Shown here piece by piece: positions 16,434 to 25,489 of a DNA stretch of 64,000 bases. Every line of letters begins with the position of its first letter. Positions within the stretch are counted from its first letter, which is position 1. Under the pieces are notes generated by a model. That model ran no database searches, had not been told where the DNA came from, and saw only the letters and a list, made by a program, of their open reading frames with translations. Source of the DNA: Cellulomonas_A sp036279715 (GTDB lineage Bacteria > Actinomycetota > Actinomycetes > Actinomycetales > Cellulomonadaceae); the NCBI RefSeq assembly GCF_036279715.1, contig NZ_DASUIR010000065.1:1-64000 (forward strand), written 5' to 3'. The translations under genes were made by a program, and so were the position numbers.

Positions 16434-18292
16434 CGGCGCTCAGCGGCGCCGATGCGCCCACGGTGCCACGACAGACCGCCGCCCTGCCGGCACCGGCCCG
16501 GGTCGCAGCACCCTGGGGATCACGCGACCCGCTCCGGCGCGCCCTGTCTCTCCTCGACGTCGACCGCTCCCGCGTCGGGCTGTCCATCACGCTCGGCGTG
16601 CTCGGGCTGGGCAGCGCCGTCGCGTTGGCCGGCGTGGCGGCGTGGCTCATCGCCCGCGCCTCGCAGATGCCGCCTGTCCTCGAGCTGTCCATCGCCACGG
16701 TCGCGGTGCGGGCCTTCGGGATCGGACGCGGCGTGTTCCGCTACCTCGAGCGTCTGGTGTCCCACGACGTCGCGCTGCGCGGCATGGGGTCGCTGCGCAC
16801 CGCGCTCTACGCGCGTCTGGCCGCCGGTCGCCCCGAGGGGACAGCCGCCGTGCGTCGCGGCGACCTCCTCGCCCGGGTCGGCGCCGACGTCGACGCGGTC
16901 GGCGACGCGGTCGTCCGGGGTCTACTGCCCGCCGCGGTTGCCGCGGTCCTGGGCCTCGGCACGGTCGTCGCGATGGCAGCTCTCCTGCCCGCGGCGGGAG
17001 CCACCCTCGCGGCCTGCCTCCTGCTCGCCGGCGTCGTCGCCCCCTGGCTCGCGGCACGCGGCGCACGCACCGCCGAGCAGCGGGCCGTCACCGCCCGCGC
17101 GTCGATCGCGTCGATCAGCCTCGGGCTGCTCGACGACCCGGGCGCGCTCGCCGTGCAAGGGCGCATCGCACCGGAGCTGGCCGCTCTTCGGCGGTCCGAC
17201 GCCGACCTCGCCGAAGCCACCGACGCGGGCGCTGGCCCGGCCGCGCTCGCCGCGGCTCTCGGTTCGCTCGCCGTGGGCGTCGCTGTGCTGGCGGCGCTGC
17301 TGCTCGGCATCCCTGCGGTCGCCGCCGGCGCTCTGACACCGGTCGCGCTCGCGGTCATCGTCCTGACGCCGCTCGCCGCCTTCGAGGCGACCTCCGTCCT
17401 GCCTGCTGCCGCCATCCAGGTCCACCGGTCGCGGGCGGCCGCGGCCCGGATCATGGCACTGCTCGACGAGGCCGAGGTGGGGGACCTCCCGGACCCTGCG
17501 GCTCAGGGCCCGACGACCGGCGCGCCGAGTCTCGTGGCGCGAGGTCTCGCGTGCGCCTGGCCAGGGCATCCCCCGGTCGTCACGGGGATCGACCTGGACC
17601 TCTCCCCCGGTCGCTCGATCGCCGTCGTCGGTCCGAGCGGCACCGGCAAGACCACGCTCCTGCTGACGCTGGCGGGCCTGCTGCCTCCGCACGCGGGCAC
17701 CGTGGACCTCGGCGGCGTCGCGGTGTCGGCGCTCCCCCGCGAGACGGCTGCCCTGGGCGTCGCGCTGACCGCCGAGGACGCACACGTCTTCGCCACGAGC
17801 GTGCTCGAGAACCTGCGGGTCGCCCGCGGCGACGTGACACCCGACGAGGCGCGCGGCGCGCTCGCCCGGGCCGGGTTGACGGACTGGCTGGACGGTCTGC
17901 CCGACGGCGTCGACACCCGGCTCGGCCCGGACGCCCAGAACGTCTCCGGAGGCGAACGCCGGCGCCTCCTGCTCGCCCGGGCCCTGGTGGCACCCGCGCC
18001 GCTCCTGCTCGTCGACGAACCCGGCGAGCACCTGGACCGGGCCACTGCCGACCATCTGGTCCGGGACCTGCTCACCCAGGGCGTCACAGGTACCGGGGTA
18101 CCCGCTCGGACCGCAGCGGACCGACCTCGCGGCGTCGTCGTCGTCACGCACCGCCTGACGCCGCTCGATGCGGCCGATGAGGTCGTGCTCCTGAAGGACG
18201 GGCGCGTCGAGGCGCGAGGGACCCACGCGGAGCTGCTTCGCACCCACGACGGTTACCGTGAGGCGATGGAGACCGAGCGCGACGACGACTGA
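16430..18292 (+). CDS. cydC: ABC exporter subunit CydC
   Basis: The 620-residue partner of CydD has N-terminal membrane helices. The ABC-exporter motif RYLERLVSHDVALRG is present, and the ATPase has Walker A GPSGTGKTT, signature NVSGGERRR and Walker B LLLVDEPGEHLD. The usual Asp-Glu-Pro is followed by GEHLD. The ATG overlaps the cydD stop by four bases, so synthesis of the two halves is probably coupled. The order cydA-B-D-C is the common actinobacterial operon. Confidence 0.93.
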   Translation: MTALSGADAPTVPRQTAALPAPARVAAPWGSRDPLRRALSLLDVDRSRVGLSITLGVLGLGSAVALAGVAAWLIARASQMPPVLELSIATVAVRAFGIGRGVFRYLERLVSHDVALRGMGSLRTALYARLAAGRPEGTAAVRRGDLLARVGADVDAVGDAVVRGLLPAAVAAVLGLGTVVAMAALLPAAGATLAACLLLAGVVAPWLAARGARTAEQRAVTARASIASISLGLLDDPGALAVQGRIAPELAALRRSDADLAEATDAGAGPAALAAALGSLAVGVAVLAALLLGIPAVAAGALTPVALAVIVLTPLAAFEATSVLPAAAIQVHRSRAAAARIMALLDEAEVGDLPDPAAQGPTTGAPSLVARGLACAWPGHPPVVTGIDLDLSPGRSIAVVGPSGTGKTTLLLTLAGLLPPHAGTVDLGGVAVSALPRETAALGVALTAEDAHVFATSVLENLRVARGDVTPDEARGALARAGLTDWLDGLPDGVDTRLGPDAQNVSGGERRRLLLARALVAPAPLLLVDEPGEHLDRATADHLVRDLLTQGVTGTGVPARTAADRPRGVVVVTHRLTPLDAADEVVLLKDGRVEARGTHAELLRTHDGYREAMETERDDD

Positions 18293-18332
18293 GCACCACG
18301 ACGACGACGCAGGACGACGACCCGGAGGACGC

Positions 18333-20048
18333 ATGACCACGCGCGACGACGCCCGCGAGGCGGTACCGCCCGTCGACGGCGGCACGACGGAGGCCGAGAA
18401 GGGTCGCGCCGACCTGCTCGACGCGGTCCTGTCCGTCGCGAGCGGGCTCGACCTGTCCGGTGTCCTCGAGCGGTTCGTCGAGGCGAGCGTCGAGCTGACG
18501 GGGGCGAGCTTCGGTGCGCTCAACGTGCTCGACGCGCACGGTGCCTCGACGACGTTCGTCCAGGTCGGCGTCTCCCCGGCTGTCGCCGCGATGCTCCGGC
18601 ACGCCCCCCACAACATCGGGGTGCTCGGTCAGATCCCCGACGAGGGCGTGCTCGCGCTCGACGACCTCACGCACCACCCGGCGTTCCTAGGCTTCCCTGC
18701 CAACCACCCCCCGATGGGCGCGTTCCTCGGCACCGCCGTCCGCGTCCGCGAGAGGGTCTACGGCTACCTCTACCTCGCGGACAAGCGTGGCGGGTTCACC
18801 GACGCGGACGCCGACGTCGTGATCGCGCTCGCGGCGTCGGCCGGCGTCGCTCTCGCGAACGCCCAGCTGTACGCGAACGCGGCACGCCGCGAGCACTGGC
18901 TCCGTGCCGGCCAGGACATCACCACGATGCTGCTCTCGGGCGCGGACGAGGAAGAGGCGCTCGCGCACATCGCCGCCACGGCACGCGAGGTCGCCGGGGC
19001 CGACACCGCCGCGCTCGCGCTCCCCGGCGTCGGCGGTGAGCTCGTCATCGAGCTGGCCGACGGTCACGCTGCCGAGAGCCTCATCGGTTCGGTCATGCCG
19101 TCCGACGGCCCGTCGTGGTCGGTCATGGGCGAGGGGCACGGGCTGCTCGTGGAGTCCTTGTCGCAGTCCCGCGTGGTGCGGGTCCTCCCGATGCGGGCGT
19201 TCGGGCCGGCGATGTTCGCCCCGCTGCAGACCTCCGGGCGCGGGGTCGGCGTGCTCATCCTGATGCGCCGCATCGGCGGCTCGGCGTTCGAGTCGAGCGA
19301 CCTGGTGACCGCCGAGTCGTTCGCCGCCCAGGCTGCGCTCGCCTTCGTCCTGGCCGAGGCCCGACACGCGCAGGACATTGCGGCACTGCTCGACGAGCGC
19401 GAGCGGATCGCACGCGACCTGCACGACCTCGCGATCCAACAGCTCTTCGCGACCGGCATGCAGCTCGAGACGGTCCGTCGGCGCGCGGCCCGTGGCGTCG
19501 ACCCCAGCGAGCTCACCAGCATCGTCGAGGACGCCCTCGACAACGTCGACGCCTCGGTCCGGCAGATCCGGCAGATCGTCTACGCGTTGCGCGACCCCGA
19601 CGCGGCGAACGGCATCGTCGAACGGCTGCGCCGCGAGGCGTCGCTCGCACGGACCGGGCTCGGCTTCGCGCCGTCGTTCGTGGTCATGCTCGACGGCGAG
19701 AGCGTGCCCGACGGCGACTACATCGAGGCGGACCAGATCGACGCACGGATCGGACCCGACCTGACCGACGATGTCGTGGCGGTCGTCCGGGAGGGCCTCG
19801 CGAACGCTGCCCGGCACGCCCAGGCGTCGTCGGTCGCCGTCAGGGTCATCGTCAAGGGGCAGGGGCCGACCGGGACCGTCATCGTCGAGGTCGAGGACGA
19901 CGGCGTCGGCCTGCCCGCGATGCGGGCGCGGCGCTCCGGGACCGGCAACCTCGCGGCGCGGGCACGGCAGCACGGCGGGACGTTCACGCTCGGAGCGTCC
20001 CCCGCCGGTCGGGGCGCCCTGCTGACGTTCGAGGCTCCGCTGGGCTGA
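18333..20048 (+). CDS. GAF-domain sensor histidine kinase, DevS/DosT-like
   Basis: This 571-residue soluble kinase has a GAF domain at about 40-180, a second at about 200-345, and a HisKA_3 dimerisation box with the phospho-acceptor His364 in ARDLHDLAIQQLFATG. An HATPase with Asn491, DDGVG and GTGN follows. The first GAF retains FPANHPPMGAFLGTAVRVR. From memory, the His before PPM matches the haem ligand of DevS/DosT (here His125), so it may sense oxygen, NO or CO; this is inference. ATG 18333 has GGAGG five bases upstream. It follows cydC by 40 bases and probably shares its transcript. Confidence 0.9.
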   Translation: MTTRDDAREAVPPVDGGTTEAEKGRADLLDAVLSVASGLDLSGVLERFVEASVELTGASFGALNVLDAHGASTTFVQVGVSPAVAAMLRHAPHNIGVLGQIPDEGVLALDDLTHHPAFLGFPANHPPMGAFLGTAVRVRERVYGYLYLADKRGGFTDADADVVIALAASAGVALANAQLYANAARREHWLRAGQDITTMLLSGADEEEALAHIAATAREVAGADTAALALPGVGGELVIELADGHAAESLIGSVMPSDGPSWSVMGEGHGLLVESLSQSRVVRVLPMRAFGPAMFAPLQTSGRGVGVLILMRRIGGSAFESSDLVTAESFAAQAALAFVLAEARHAQDIAALLDERERIARDLHDLAIQQLFATGMQLETVRRRAARGVDPSELTSIVEDALDNVDASVRQIRQIVYALRDPDAANGIVERLRREASLARTGLGFAPSFVVMLDGESVPDGDYIEADQIDARIGPDLTDDVVAVVREGLANAARHAQASSVAVRVIVKGQGPTGTVIVEVEDDGVGLPAMRARRSGTGNLAARARQHGGTFTLGASPAGRGALLTFEAPLG

Positions 20049-20110
20049 GGCCGCGGTGGCTGGCGCAGCGTTGCGCAGACCTCGGCGTGCAGCGGTAGGT
20101 CAGTCGCGGA

Positions 20111-20791
20111 TCAGTGGTTCGTCTCGGCACGCCAGCCGGAGTGCTTGCGGGCCGAGACCCACGCGGCGACCTGCGTGCGGCGCTGCAGACCCATCTTCGA
20201 GAGCAGCGACGTGATGTGGTTCTTCACGGTCTTCTCGGCAACTCCGAGACGCTCCGCGATCTCGCGGTTCGACAGGCCCTCGCCGATGAGGTCGAGCACC
20301 TTGAGCTCGCTCGGCGTCAGGTTCTCGGTCGGGTCGTCGTGGCCGGCCCGGCGGCGCGTCACCGTGCGCTCGTCGAGCAGGGTGCGCCCGGACGCGACGG
20401 CGCGGATCACGTCGGTGATCTCTGCGCCCCGCACGCTCTTGAGCAGGTAGGCGGCAGCGCCCGCATCGAGCGCCTCGGCGAGCGCGTCGTCGTCGTCGAA
20501 CGAGGTCAGGACGATCGCGCGCGCGTCGGGGAGGGTCTCCCTCGTCCGCTTGAGGAGGTCGATCCCCGTGCCGTCGGGCAGCTGGAGGTCGACGAGCAGG
20601 ATCTGCGGGTGGACGAGCGCGGCGCGGCGGACGCCGTCGGCGACGGAACCCGCCTCAGCGACGACCGTCATCCCTTCGGTCCGTTCGACCACCTCGGCGA
20701 TACCTCGTCTGACGACCTCGTGGTCGTCGACGATCATGACCGTGATGGGACCGGTGCGGTCGGCCTGCGGGGCGGGCGTCGTAGGTGGCAC
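20111..20791 (-). CDS. NarL/DevR-family response regulator
   Basis: The 226-residue product has a receiver domain with phospho-acceptor Asp68 (LLVDLQLPDG), a Thr/Ser switch at 96-97 and Lys118. A LuxR-type helix-turn-helix follows (LTPSELKVLDLIGEGLSNREIAERLG, AEKTVKNHITSLLSKM). The stretch AEKTVKN to RRTQ closely resembles mycobacterial DevR. GTG 20791 lies six bases after a TACGAT -10 element, suggesting a leaderless message. It converges on the kinase gene rather than following it. The likely pair is DevS-like kinase to DevR-like regulator. Confidence 0.9.
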   Translation of the reverse strand: MPPTTPAPQADRTGPITVMIVDDHEVVRRGIAEVVERTEGMTVVAEAGSVADGVRRAALVHPQILLVDLQLPDGTGIDLLKRTRETLPDARAIVLTSFDDDDALAEALDAGAAAYLLKSVRGAEITDVIRAVASGRTLLDERTVTRRRAGHDDPTENLTPSELKVLDLIGEGLSNREIAERLGVAEKTVKNHITSLLSKMGLQRRTQVAAWVSARKHSGWRAETNH

Positions 20792-20883
20792 GGTGGCATC
20801 GTATCCAGAGCGCGCCCGATCCCCGACACCGACTCTCCCGCTGGACGCGCGGACCCGACTGCGACTCCCCTGGAGGACGACCT

Positions 20884-21828
20884 GTGACGACCGTGCTGCT
20901 GCCCCTCGGCATCGAGCTGGACCCTGCTCTCCCCGAGGGGGTGCGGGCGGTGCGGTACGACGTCCGTGCGCCCGTCCCCGCGGAGCACGTCGACGCGGAG
21001 GTGCTGGTCGTGTGGATGAACACGCCTGCCCAGCTCGCCGACTGCGCGCGGCGGCTGACCCGGCTGCGCTGGGTGCAGACGCTCGCAGCCGGGCCCGACG
21101 CTGTGCTCGACGCCGGCTTCGCACCCGACGTCGTCATGACGAACGGCCGCGGGCTGCACGACGGCCCCGTGGCCGAGCACACGCTCGCGCTCGTGCTCGC
21201 GGCTGCCCGGAGCGTGCCGGACCTCGTGCGTGCGCAGCACGAGCACCACTGGGCCCGCGAGCTCGGCGGCGCGCAGCAGCTCGACCCGCCGGGTGCGTTC
21301 CGCACGCTCGACGGCGCTCGCGTCCTGATCTGGGGATTCGGCTCGATCGCGGCCCGGCTGGCGCCCGTGCTCGCGTCGCTCGGAGCCCAGGTGACGGGCG
21401 TCGCCCGCACGGCCGGCGAGCGCGCCGGGTTCCGGGTCGTCGCCACCGCAGACGTCACCGCCGAGCTGCCGACGACCGACGTCCTCATCGGCCTGCTCCC
21501 CGCGACGCCCGAGACCCACCACGCGATCGGCTCGGGCGTGCTCGGGCTCCTGCCGCCGCACGCGTGGGTCGTCAACGTGGGGCGAGGGTCGACGCTCGAC
21601 GAGGATGCGCTGCTCGAGGCCCTGCACAACCAGCAGCTCGCGGGTGCGGCGCTCGACGTGTTCGAGACCGAGCCGCTGCCGGCCGGTTCACCGCTCTGGG
21701 ACTCGCCGCGTGTTCTCATCAGCCCCCACGCCGCCGGTGGACGACCCCAGGGTGCCTCGGAGCTGATCGGGGACAACCTGGCGGCGTTCGAGGGCAGACG
21801 CCCGCTGCGCAACGTCGTCGAGCACTGA
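20884..21828 (+). CDS. D-2-hydroxyacid dehydrogenase family protein
   Basis: This 314-residue NAD(P)-dependent oxidoreductase has the Rossmann motif in VLIWGFGSIAARLAPVLASLGA. The catalytic Arg/Glu/His set lies in VGRGSTLDED, DVFETEPLP and ISPHAAGG. The N-terminal substrate domain is short, as in the hydroxypyruvate/phosphoglycerate-like subgroup. The GTG at 20884 has GGAGG seven bases upstream. The substrate cannot be assigned. It starts 92 bases from the divergent DevR-like gene and ends convergent with mutM. Confidence 0.88.
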   Translation: MTTVLLPLGIELDPALPEGVRAVRYDVRAPVPAEHVDAEVLVVWMNTPAQLADCARRLTRLRWVQTLAAGPDAVLDAGFAPDVVMTNGRGLHDGPVAEHTLALVLAAARSVPDLVRAQHEHHWARELGGAQQLDPPGAFRTLDGARVLIWGFGSIAARLAPVLASLGAQVTGVARTAGERAGFRVVATADVTAELPTTDVLIGLLPATPETHHAIGSGVLGLLPPHAWVVNVGRGSTLDEDALLEALHNQQLAGAALDVFETEPLPAGSPLWDSPRVLISPHAAGGRPQGASELIGDNLAAFEGRRPLRNVVEH

Positions 21829-21854
21829 GGCAGCGCTTCCGCGCGCGCCTGCGC

Positions 21855-22781
21855 TCACCAGCGCCCGTGGCGAGGTCGCGGCTGGCACACCGGGCACGTG
21901 AAGGAGGACCGGTTCATGAACTCGTCGCGTCGGACGGGTGCACCACAGCGCCGGCACGGCTCGCCCGCACGCCCGTAGACGGCCAGGGACCGGTCGAAGT
22001 ACCCCGACTGGCCGTTGACGTTGACGTACAGCGCGTCAAAGCTCGTGCCGCCCTGAGCGAGGGCCTCGGCCATCACCTCGGCTGCCGCGTCGAGCGCGCG
22101 TTCGACCTCGACCCGGCGCAGCGTGTCCGTCGGGCGTGCGTAGTGCAGACGAGCGCGCCACAGAGACTCGTCGGCGTAGATGTTGCCGATGCCCGAGACG
22201 AGCGTCTGGTCGAGCAGTGCGCGCTTGAGACCCGTTCGGCGGGATCGGACCGCCGCCACGAGCGCCGATCGGTCGAGAGCCGGGTCGAGCAGGTCGCGGG
22301 CGATGTGGGCGACGGGGCCGGGGACGGCCGGGAGCGGTGAGCCCGCGCCGCCCGGTGCGCCGTCGGGCGTCGGCCCGAGGTCCGCGACCGACAGGTGACC
22401 GAAGGTGCGCTGGTCCACGAAGTCCAGCGCGGCACCGCCCGTGAGCTCCAGACGCACGCGCAGGTGGGGGTGGGACCCGCCGGTCGCGACCTCGGCCGGG
22501 GTCGTGCGCACAAGCAGCTGGCCGCTCATCCCGAGGTGGGCCATCAGCGCGTCGTCCGGCTCATCGCCCGTGACCGGGTCGAGCGGCAGCCACAGGAACT
22601 TGCCGCGGCGGACCGCTGCCTCGAGGCGCCGCCCGGTCAGTCGACCGGCGAAGTCGAGCGGGCCGCCCTCGTGACGTCGCACGCTGTAGTCGCGGCGGAC
22701 GTCGACGGCGGTCACCGTGCGGCCCAGGACGTGGCGTGCGAGCCCGTCGCGGACCGTCTCTACCTCAGGGAGCTCAGGCAC
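21855..22781 (-). CDS. mutM: Formamidopyrimidine-DNA glycosylase
   Basis: The 308-residue base-excision glycosylase starts MPELPEVETVRDGLARHV, giving the catalytic N-terminal Pro and Glu. A conserved Lys lies in RRGKFLWLPL and the helix-two-turn-helix in SGIGNIYADESLW. The C-terminal zinc finger is CRRCG ... CPVC. It is somewhat longer than the usual 270-290 residues because of a Gly/Pro-rich insert around LGPTPDGAPGGAGSPLP. It follows rnc in the same direction, a classic pairing. Confidence 0.96.
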   Translation of the reverse strand: MPELPEVETVRDGLARHVLGRTVTAVDVRRDYSVRRHEGGPLDFAGRLTGRRLEAAVRRGKFLWLPLDPVTGDEPDDALMAHLGMSGQLLVRTTPAEVATGGSHPHLRVRLELTGGAALDFVDQRTFGHLSVADLGPTPDGAPGGAGSPLPAVPGPVAHIARDLLDPALDRSALVAAVRSRRTGLKRALLDQTLVSGIGNIYADESLWRARLHYARPTDTLRRVEVERALDAAAEVMAEALAQGGTSFDALYVNVNGQSGYFDRSLAVYGRAGEPCRRCGAPVRRDEFMNRSSFTCPVCQPRPRHGRW

Positions 22782-22820
22782 GACGCGGCACGGTCTCGCG
22801 ACTGCCCGGACTGCGGCCGC

Positions 22821-23513
22821 TCAGGACGGTCGGAGCGCGTCGAGGGCGCGGTAGGCATCCGCCGCGGCCTGCTGCTCGGCCAGCTTCTTGGCGGCGCCGG
22901 TACCGCTGCCGCGCACCTCGTCGCCGACGACCGCGCGGGCCGTGAACGTGCGGGCATGGTCGGGGCCGACCCCGTCGACCTCATAGCTCGGCGATCCGAG
23001 ACCGAGCTCGGCCGACAGCTCCTGCAGGCTCGTCTTCCAGTCGAGACCCGCGCCGAGGTCCGCCGCGGCCACGAGGGTCGGGCCGACGAGTGCCATCACG
23101 AGCTCGCGGGCGGGCTCGAGACCGTGGGCGAGGTAGACGGCGCCGAACAACGCCTCGAGCGTGTCGGACAGGATCGAGTCCTTGTCAGGGCCGCCCGTCG
23201 ACAGCTCACCCTTGCCGAGGAGCACGTACGAGCCGAGGTCGAGCTCGCGCGCCACGGCGGCAAGGGCACGCTGGGAGACTGTGGCGGCCCGCATCTTGGC
23301 AAGCTCACCCTCGGGGAGCTCCGGGTGGTTGCGGTAGAGCGCCTCGGTCACCGCCAGGCCGAGCACCGTGTCACCGAGGAACTCGAGCCGCTCGTTCGTC
23401 GGGATACCACCGGCCTCGTGGGCGAACGAGCGGTGGGTGAGCGCCAACTCGAGAAGCTCGGGGTCCAGGTGGATCCCGAGCTTCTCGACAAGCTGGGCGG
23501 ACGCGATGCTCAT
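22821..23513 (-). CDS. rnc: Ribonuclease III
   Basis: The 230-residue double-strand RNase has the catalytic signature ERLEFLGDTVLGLAV. A second acidic site lies in DKDSILSDTLEALFGAVYL. A C-terminal dsRNA-binding domain starts at DWKTSLQELSAE and ends with GAAKKLAEQQAAADAY. ATG 23513 (MSIASAQLVEKLG) is chosen because upstream in-frame sequence is non-coding in character. It lies between rpmF and mutM on the same strand and processes rRNA precursors. Confidence 0.96.
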   Translation of the reverse strand: MSIASAQLVEKLGIHLDPELLELALTHRSFAHEAGGIPTNERLEFLGDTVLGLAVTEALYRNHPELPEGELAKMRAATVSQRALAAVARELDLGSYVLLGKGELSTGGPDKDSILSDTLEALFGAVYLAHGLEPARELVMALVGPTLVAAADLGAGLDWKTSLQELSAELGLGSPSYEVDGVGPDHARTFTARAVVGDEVRGSGTGAAKKLAEQQAAADAYRALDALRPS

Positions 23514-23577
23514 GCCCCGGCCACCACGGAGGTGGTCGGACGCAGAGCGACGATCGCGATCGCCACTGCGCTGAGCG

Positions 23578-23775
23578 TCAGCCGACCTCGTGCTCGGTGC
23601 GCACGGCCTCGGCGTACTGGCGGTTGTTGTACGCGCCGCACGTCGGGCACGCCATGTGCGGCTGCTTGTTGGCCTTGCACTGCGGGCAGGTGGTGAGCGC
23701 AGTGGCAGTGGTCTTCCACTGCGACCGACGCGCACGGGTGTTGCTGCGCGACATCTTGCGCTTCGGAACAGCCAC
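23578..23775 (-). CDS. rpmF: 50S ribosomal protein L32
   Basis: The 65-residue bL32 starts at GTG 23775 (MAVPKRKMSRSNTRARRS after initiation), two bases after the DUF177 stop. It keeps a four-cysteine zinc ribbon, CPQC ... CPTC, so it is the zinc-binding form. The order DUF177-rpmF-rnc-mutM is conserved widely and suggests cotranscription. Confidence 0.96.
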   Translation of the reverse strand: MAVPKRKMSRSNTRARRSQWKTTATALTTCPQCKANKQPHMACPTCGAYNNRQYAEAVRTEHEVG

Positions 23776-23777
23776 GG

Positions 23778-24374
23778 CTAGCTCTCTTTCGTCTCGTCGT
23801 ACGTGCTCTGCAGGCCACCGAGGGCCGCCCACCGAGGGTCAAGGATCTCATGCGAATGGTCGGGGTCGTCCGCGAGGTGCGCTCCACATTCAGAGCACAG
23901 ACCCGGGCAGTCCGGCCGGCACAGCGGTTGGAACGGCAGCGCGGTCACCACAGCGTCCCGGAGCGCGGGCTCGACGTCGACCAGGTCGCCGTCCAGCTTG
24001 CGCACGTCCTCTTCATCGTCGCCGTCCTCGACCGCGACAGCCGCACGCTCAGGGTAGACGTACAGCTCCTGGATCGTGACGTCGAGGTCTTCGACCGTCT
24101 CGTCCAGGCAGCGGATGCACTCCCCGATCGCCCGGCCCCGGACGGATCCGGAGACCAGAACACCCTCCATGACCGCCTCGAGCCGAAGATCCAGCTCCAG
24201 GTCGGACCCAGGAGGAACGCCGATCACCACGGTACCGAGATCCTCGGGGGCCTTGACCGTGCGCTGCACCGTCCGCATCGATCCCGGACGTCGACCGAGC
24301 TCATGGGTATCGAGCACGAGGGGCGAACGGGGATCGAGGTGAGGCGCGCGCTGCACTTTCCAGGTTCCCATCAT
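23778..24374 (-). CDS. DUF177 (YceD-like) protein
   Basis: This protein belongs to the DUF177 family, whose E. coli member YceD is linked to rRNA metabolism. SPLVLDTHELGRRPGSM is the usual actinobacterial start region. Cysteines in CIRCLDE and C-x3-C-x3-C-x2-C (CRPDCPGLCSEC) could bind zinc. The start is uncertain: candidates are GTG 24437, GTG 24389, ATG 24374 and ATG 24371. I chose ATG 24374, giving about 198 residues. It lies directly upstream of rpmF. Confidence 0.85.
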   Translation of the reverse strand: MMGTWKVQRAPHLDPRSPLVLDTHELGRRPGSMRTVQRTVKAPEDLGTVVIGVPPGSDLELDLRLEAVMEGVLVSGSVRGRAIGECIRCLDETVEDLDVTIQELYVYPERAAVAVEDGDDEEDVRKLDGDLVDVEPALRDAVVTALPFQPLCRPDCPGLCSECGAHLADDPDHSHEILDPRWAALGGLQSTYDETKES

Positions 24375-24470
24375 CAGGTTCTCGGTCACGCCACGACCGG
24401 CAGGACCAACGGTAAAGCCTACGGCACCGGAGGCCACCTGCCCAAACTGCCGGGCTGGACGGCCGGTCCG

Positions 24471-24980
24471 TCAGCCCTCGCCGGGACCGCCGAGCCGGTC
24501 CGCGAGCCTGGCCCGCCCGCCCTGCACCTGGCTGAGCAGCTTGCCGAGGTCGATCTCGAAGTCCGCGAGCCGACGGTCGCAGTAGTCGTCCGCGTCGCGG
24601 CGAAGGCCCTCGGCGGTCACCTCGGCCTCGCGCACGATCTGGGCCGCACGCTCCTGCGCGGCGACGACGACAGCCTCGGTGTCCACGAGCTCCGAGGCTC
24701 GTTGGCGGGCGCGCACGAGCACGGCCTCGGCCTCCGCCTGTGCCGCCGCGCGCGCCGAGTCGGCGTCGGCGAGCAGCTCGTCGGCGCGGCCCAGCTGGGT
24801 CGGCAGGGCGTCGCGGGCCTGGTCGACGAGGTCGAGCATCTCGGCACGGTTGACCAGCACCGACGACGACATCGGCATCGCGCGGGCCGTCGAGATCGCT
24901 GTCGACAGCGCATCCAGGATGCCGGTCAGGCCCTCCGGACGCGTCCGGTCGAGGTCGTCGCTGTAGCTGTCGTTGCTCAT
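24471..24980 (-). CDS. Coiled-coil protein, probable SepIVA-like septation factor
   Basis: The 169-residue product is mostly a charged Ala/Glu/Arg coiled coil (about residues 45-140), resembling DivIVA or ATP-synthase b chains, with a short acidic N-terminus. In mycobacteria the gene in this slot, between coaD and DUF177, encodes SepIVA (MSMEG_2416/Rv2927c), needed for septation and polar growth. Position and architecture suggest the same family; direct similarity was not tested. Its ATG overlaps the coaD stop by four bases. Confidence 0.75.
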   Translation of the reverse strand: MSNDSYSDDLDRTRPEGLTGILDALSTAISTARAMPMSSSVLVNRAEMLDLVDQARDALPTQLGRADELLADADSARAAAQAEAEAVLVRARQRASELVDTEAVVVAAQERAAQIVREAEVTAEGLRRDADDYCDRRLADFEIDLGKLLSQVQGGRARLADRLGGPGEG

Positions 24981-25480
24981 GCCCTGCTCCCTCCGCCGGC
25001 CGGGCGGTCGCCCAGCGCGTCACGCACGACCCGCCCGACGCCGGGCGGGACGAGATCATCGATGTCGCCGCCGAACCGCGCCACGTCTTTGACGAGCGAC
25101 GACGCGATGTGCGCGAGCGCCTGGTCGCCGGCGAGGAAGACCGTCTCCACACCCGTCAGGCGACGGTTCATGAGGGCCATCGGCAGCTCGGCATCGAAGT
25201 CGGCACCGCCACGCAGCCCCTTCACGATCGCCACCGCGCCGACCGAGCGGACGAACTCGGCGAGCAGGCCTGTCACCTGCTCGACCCGGACGCCGGGGAC
25301 GCCCGCGAGCGCCGCGCGGGCCAGCTCGACGCGGACGTCGACGCTCAGCAGGGCAGCCTTCGACGAGTTCAGGGCGACGCCCACGACGACCTCGTCGAAC
25401 AGCGACGCGGCGCGCCGCACGATGTCGATGTGGCCGAGCGTGATCGGGTCGAACGACCCCGGGCAGACGGCTGTGCTCAC
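24977..25480 (-). CDS. coaD: Phosphopantetheine adenylyltransferase CoaD
   Basis: The 167-residue enzyme makes dephospho-CoA, the fourth step of coenzyme A synthesis. It has the nucleotidyltransferase motif PGSFDPITLGHIDIVRRA with HxGH variant TLGH, the conserved VKGLRGGADFDAELPMALMNRRL, and the SSLVKDVARFGGD end. Its length is normal. It starts nine bases after rsmD and overlaps the SepIVA-like gene. Confidence 0.96.
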   Translation of the reverse strand: MSTAVCPGSFDPITLGHIDIVRRAASLFDEVVVGVALNSSKAALLSVDVRVELARAALAGVPGVRVEQVTGLLAEFVRSVGAVAIVKGLRGGADFDAELPMALMNRRLTGVETVFLAGDQALAHIASSLVKDVARFGGDIDDLVPPGVGRVVRDALGDRPAGGGSRA

Positions 25481-25489
25481 GCAGCCAAC

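Noticed and set aside
20041..20110. Terminator between the convergent kinase and regulator genes
   Set aside because: The best hairpin (GCGCA/TGCGC) has only five pairs, so the call would be weak.
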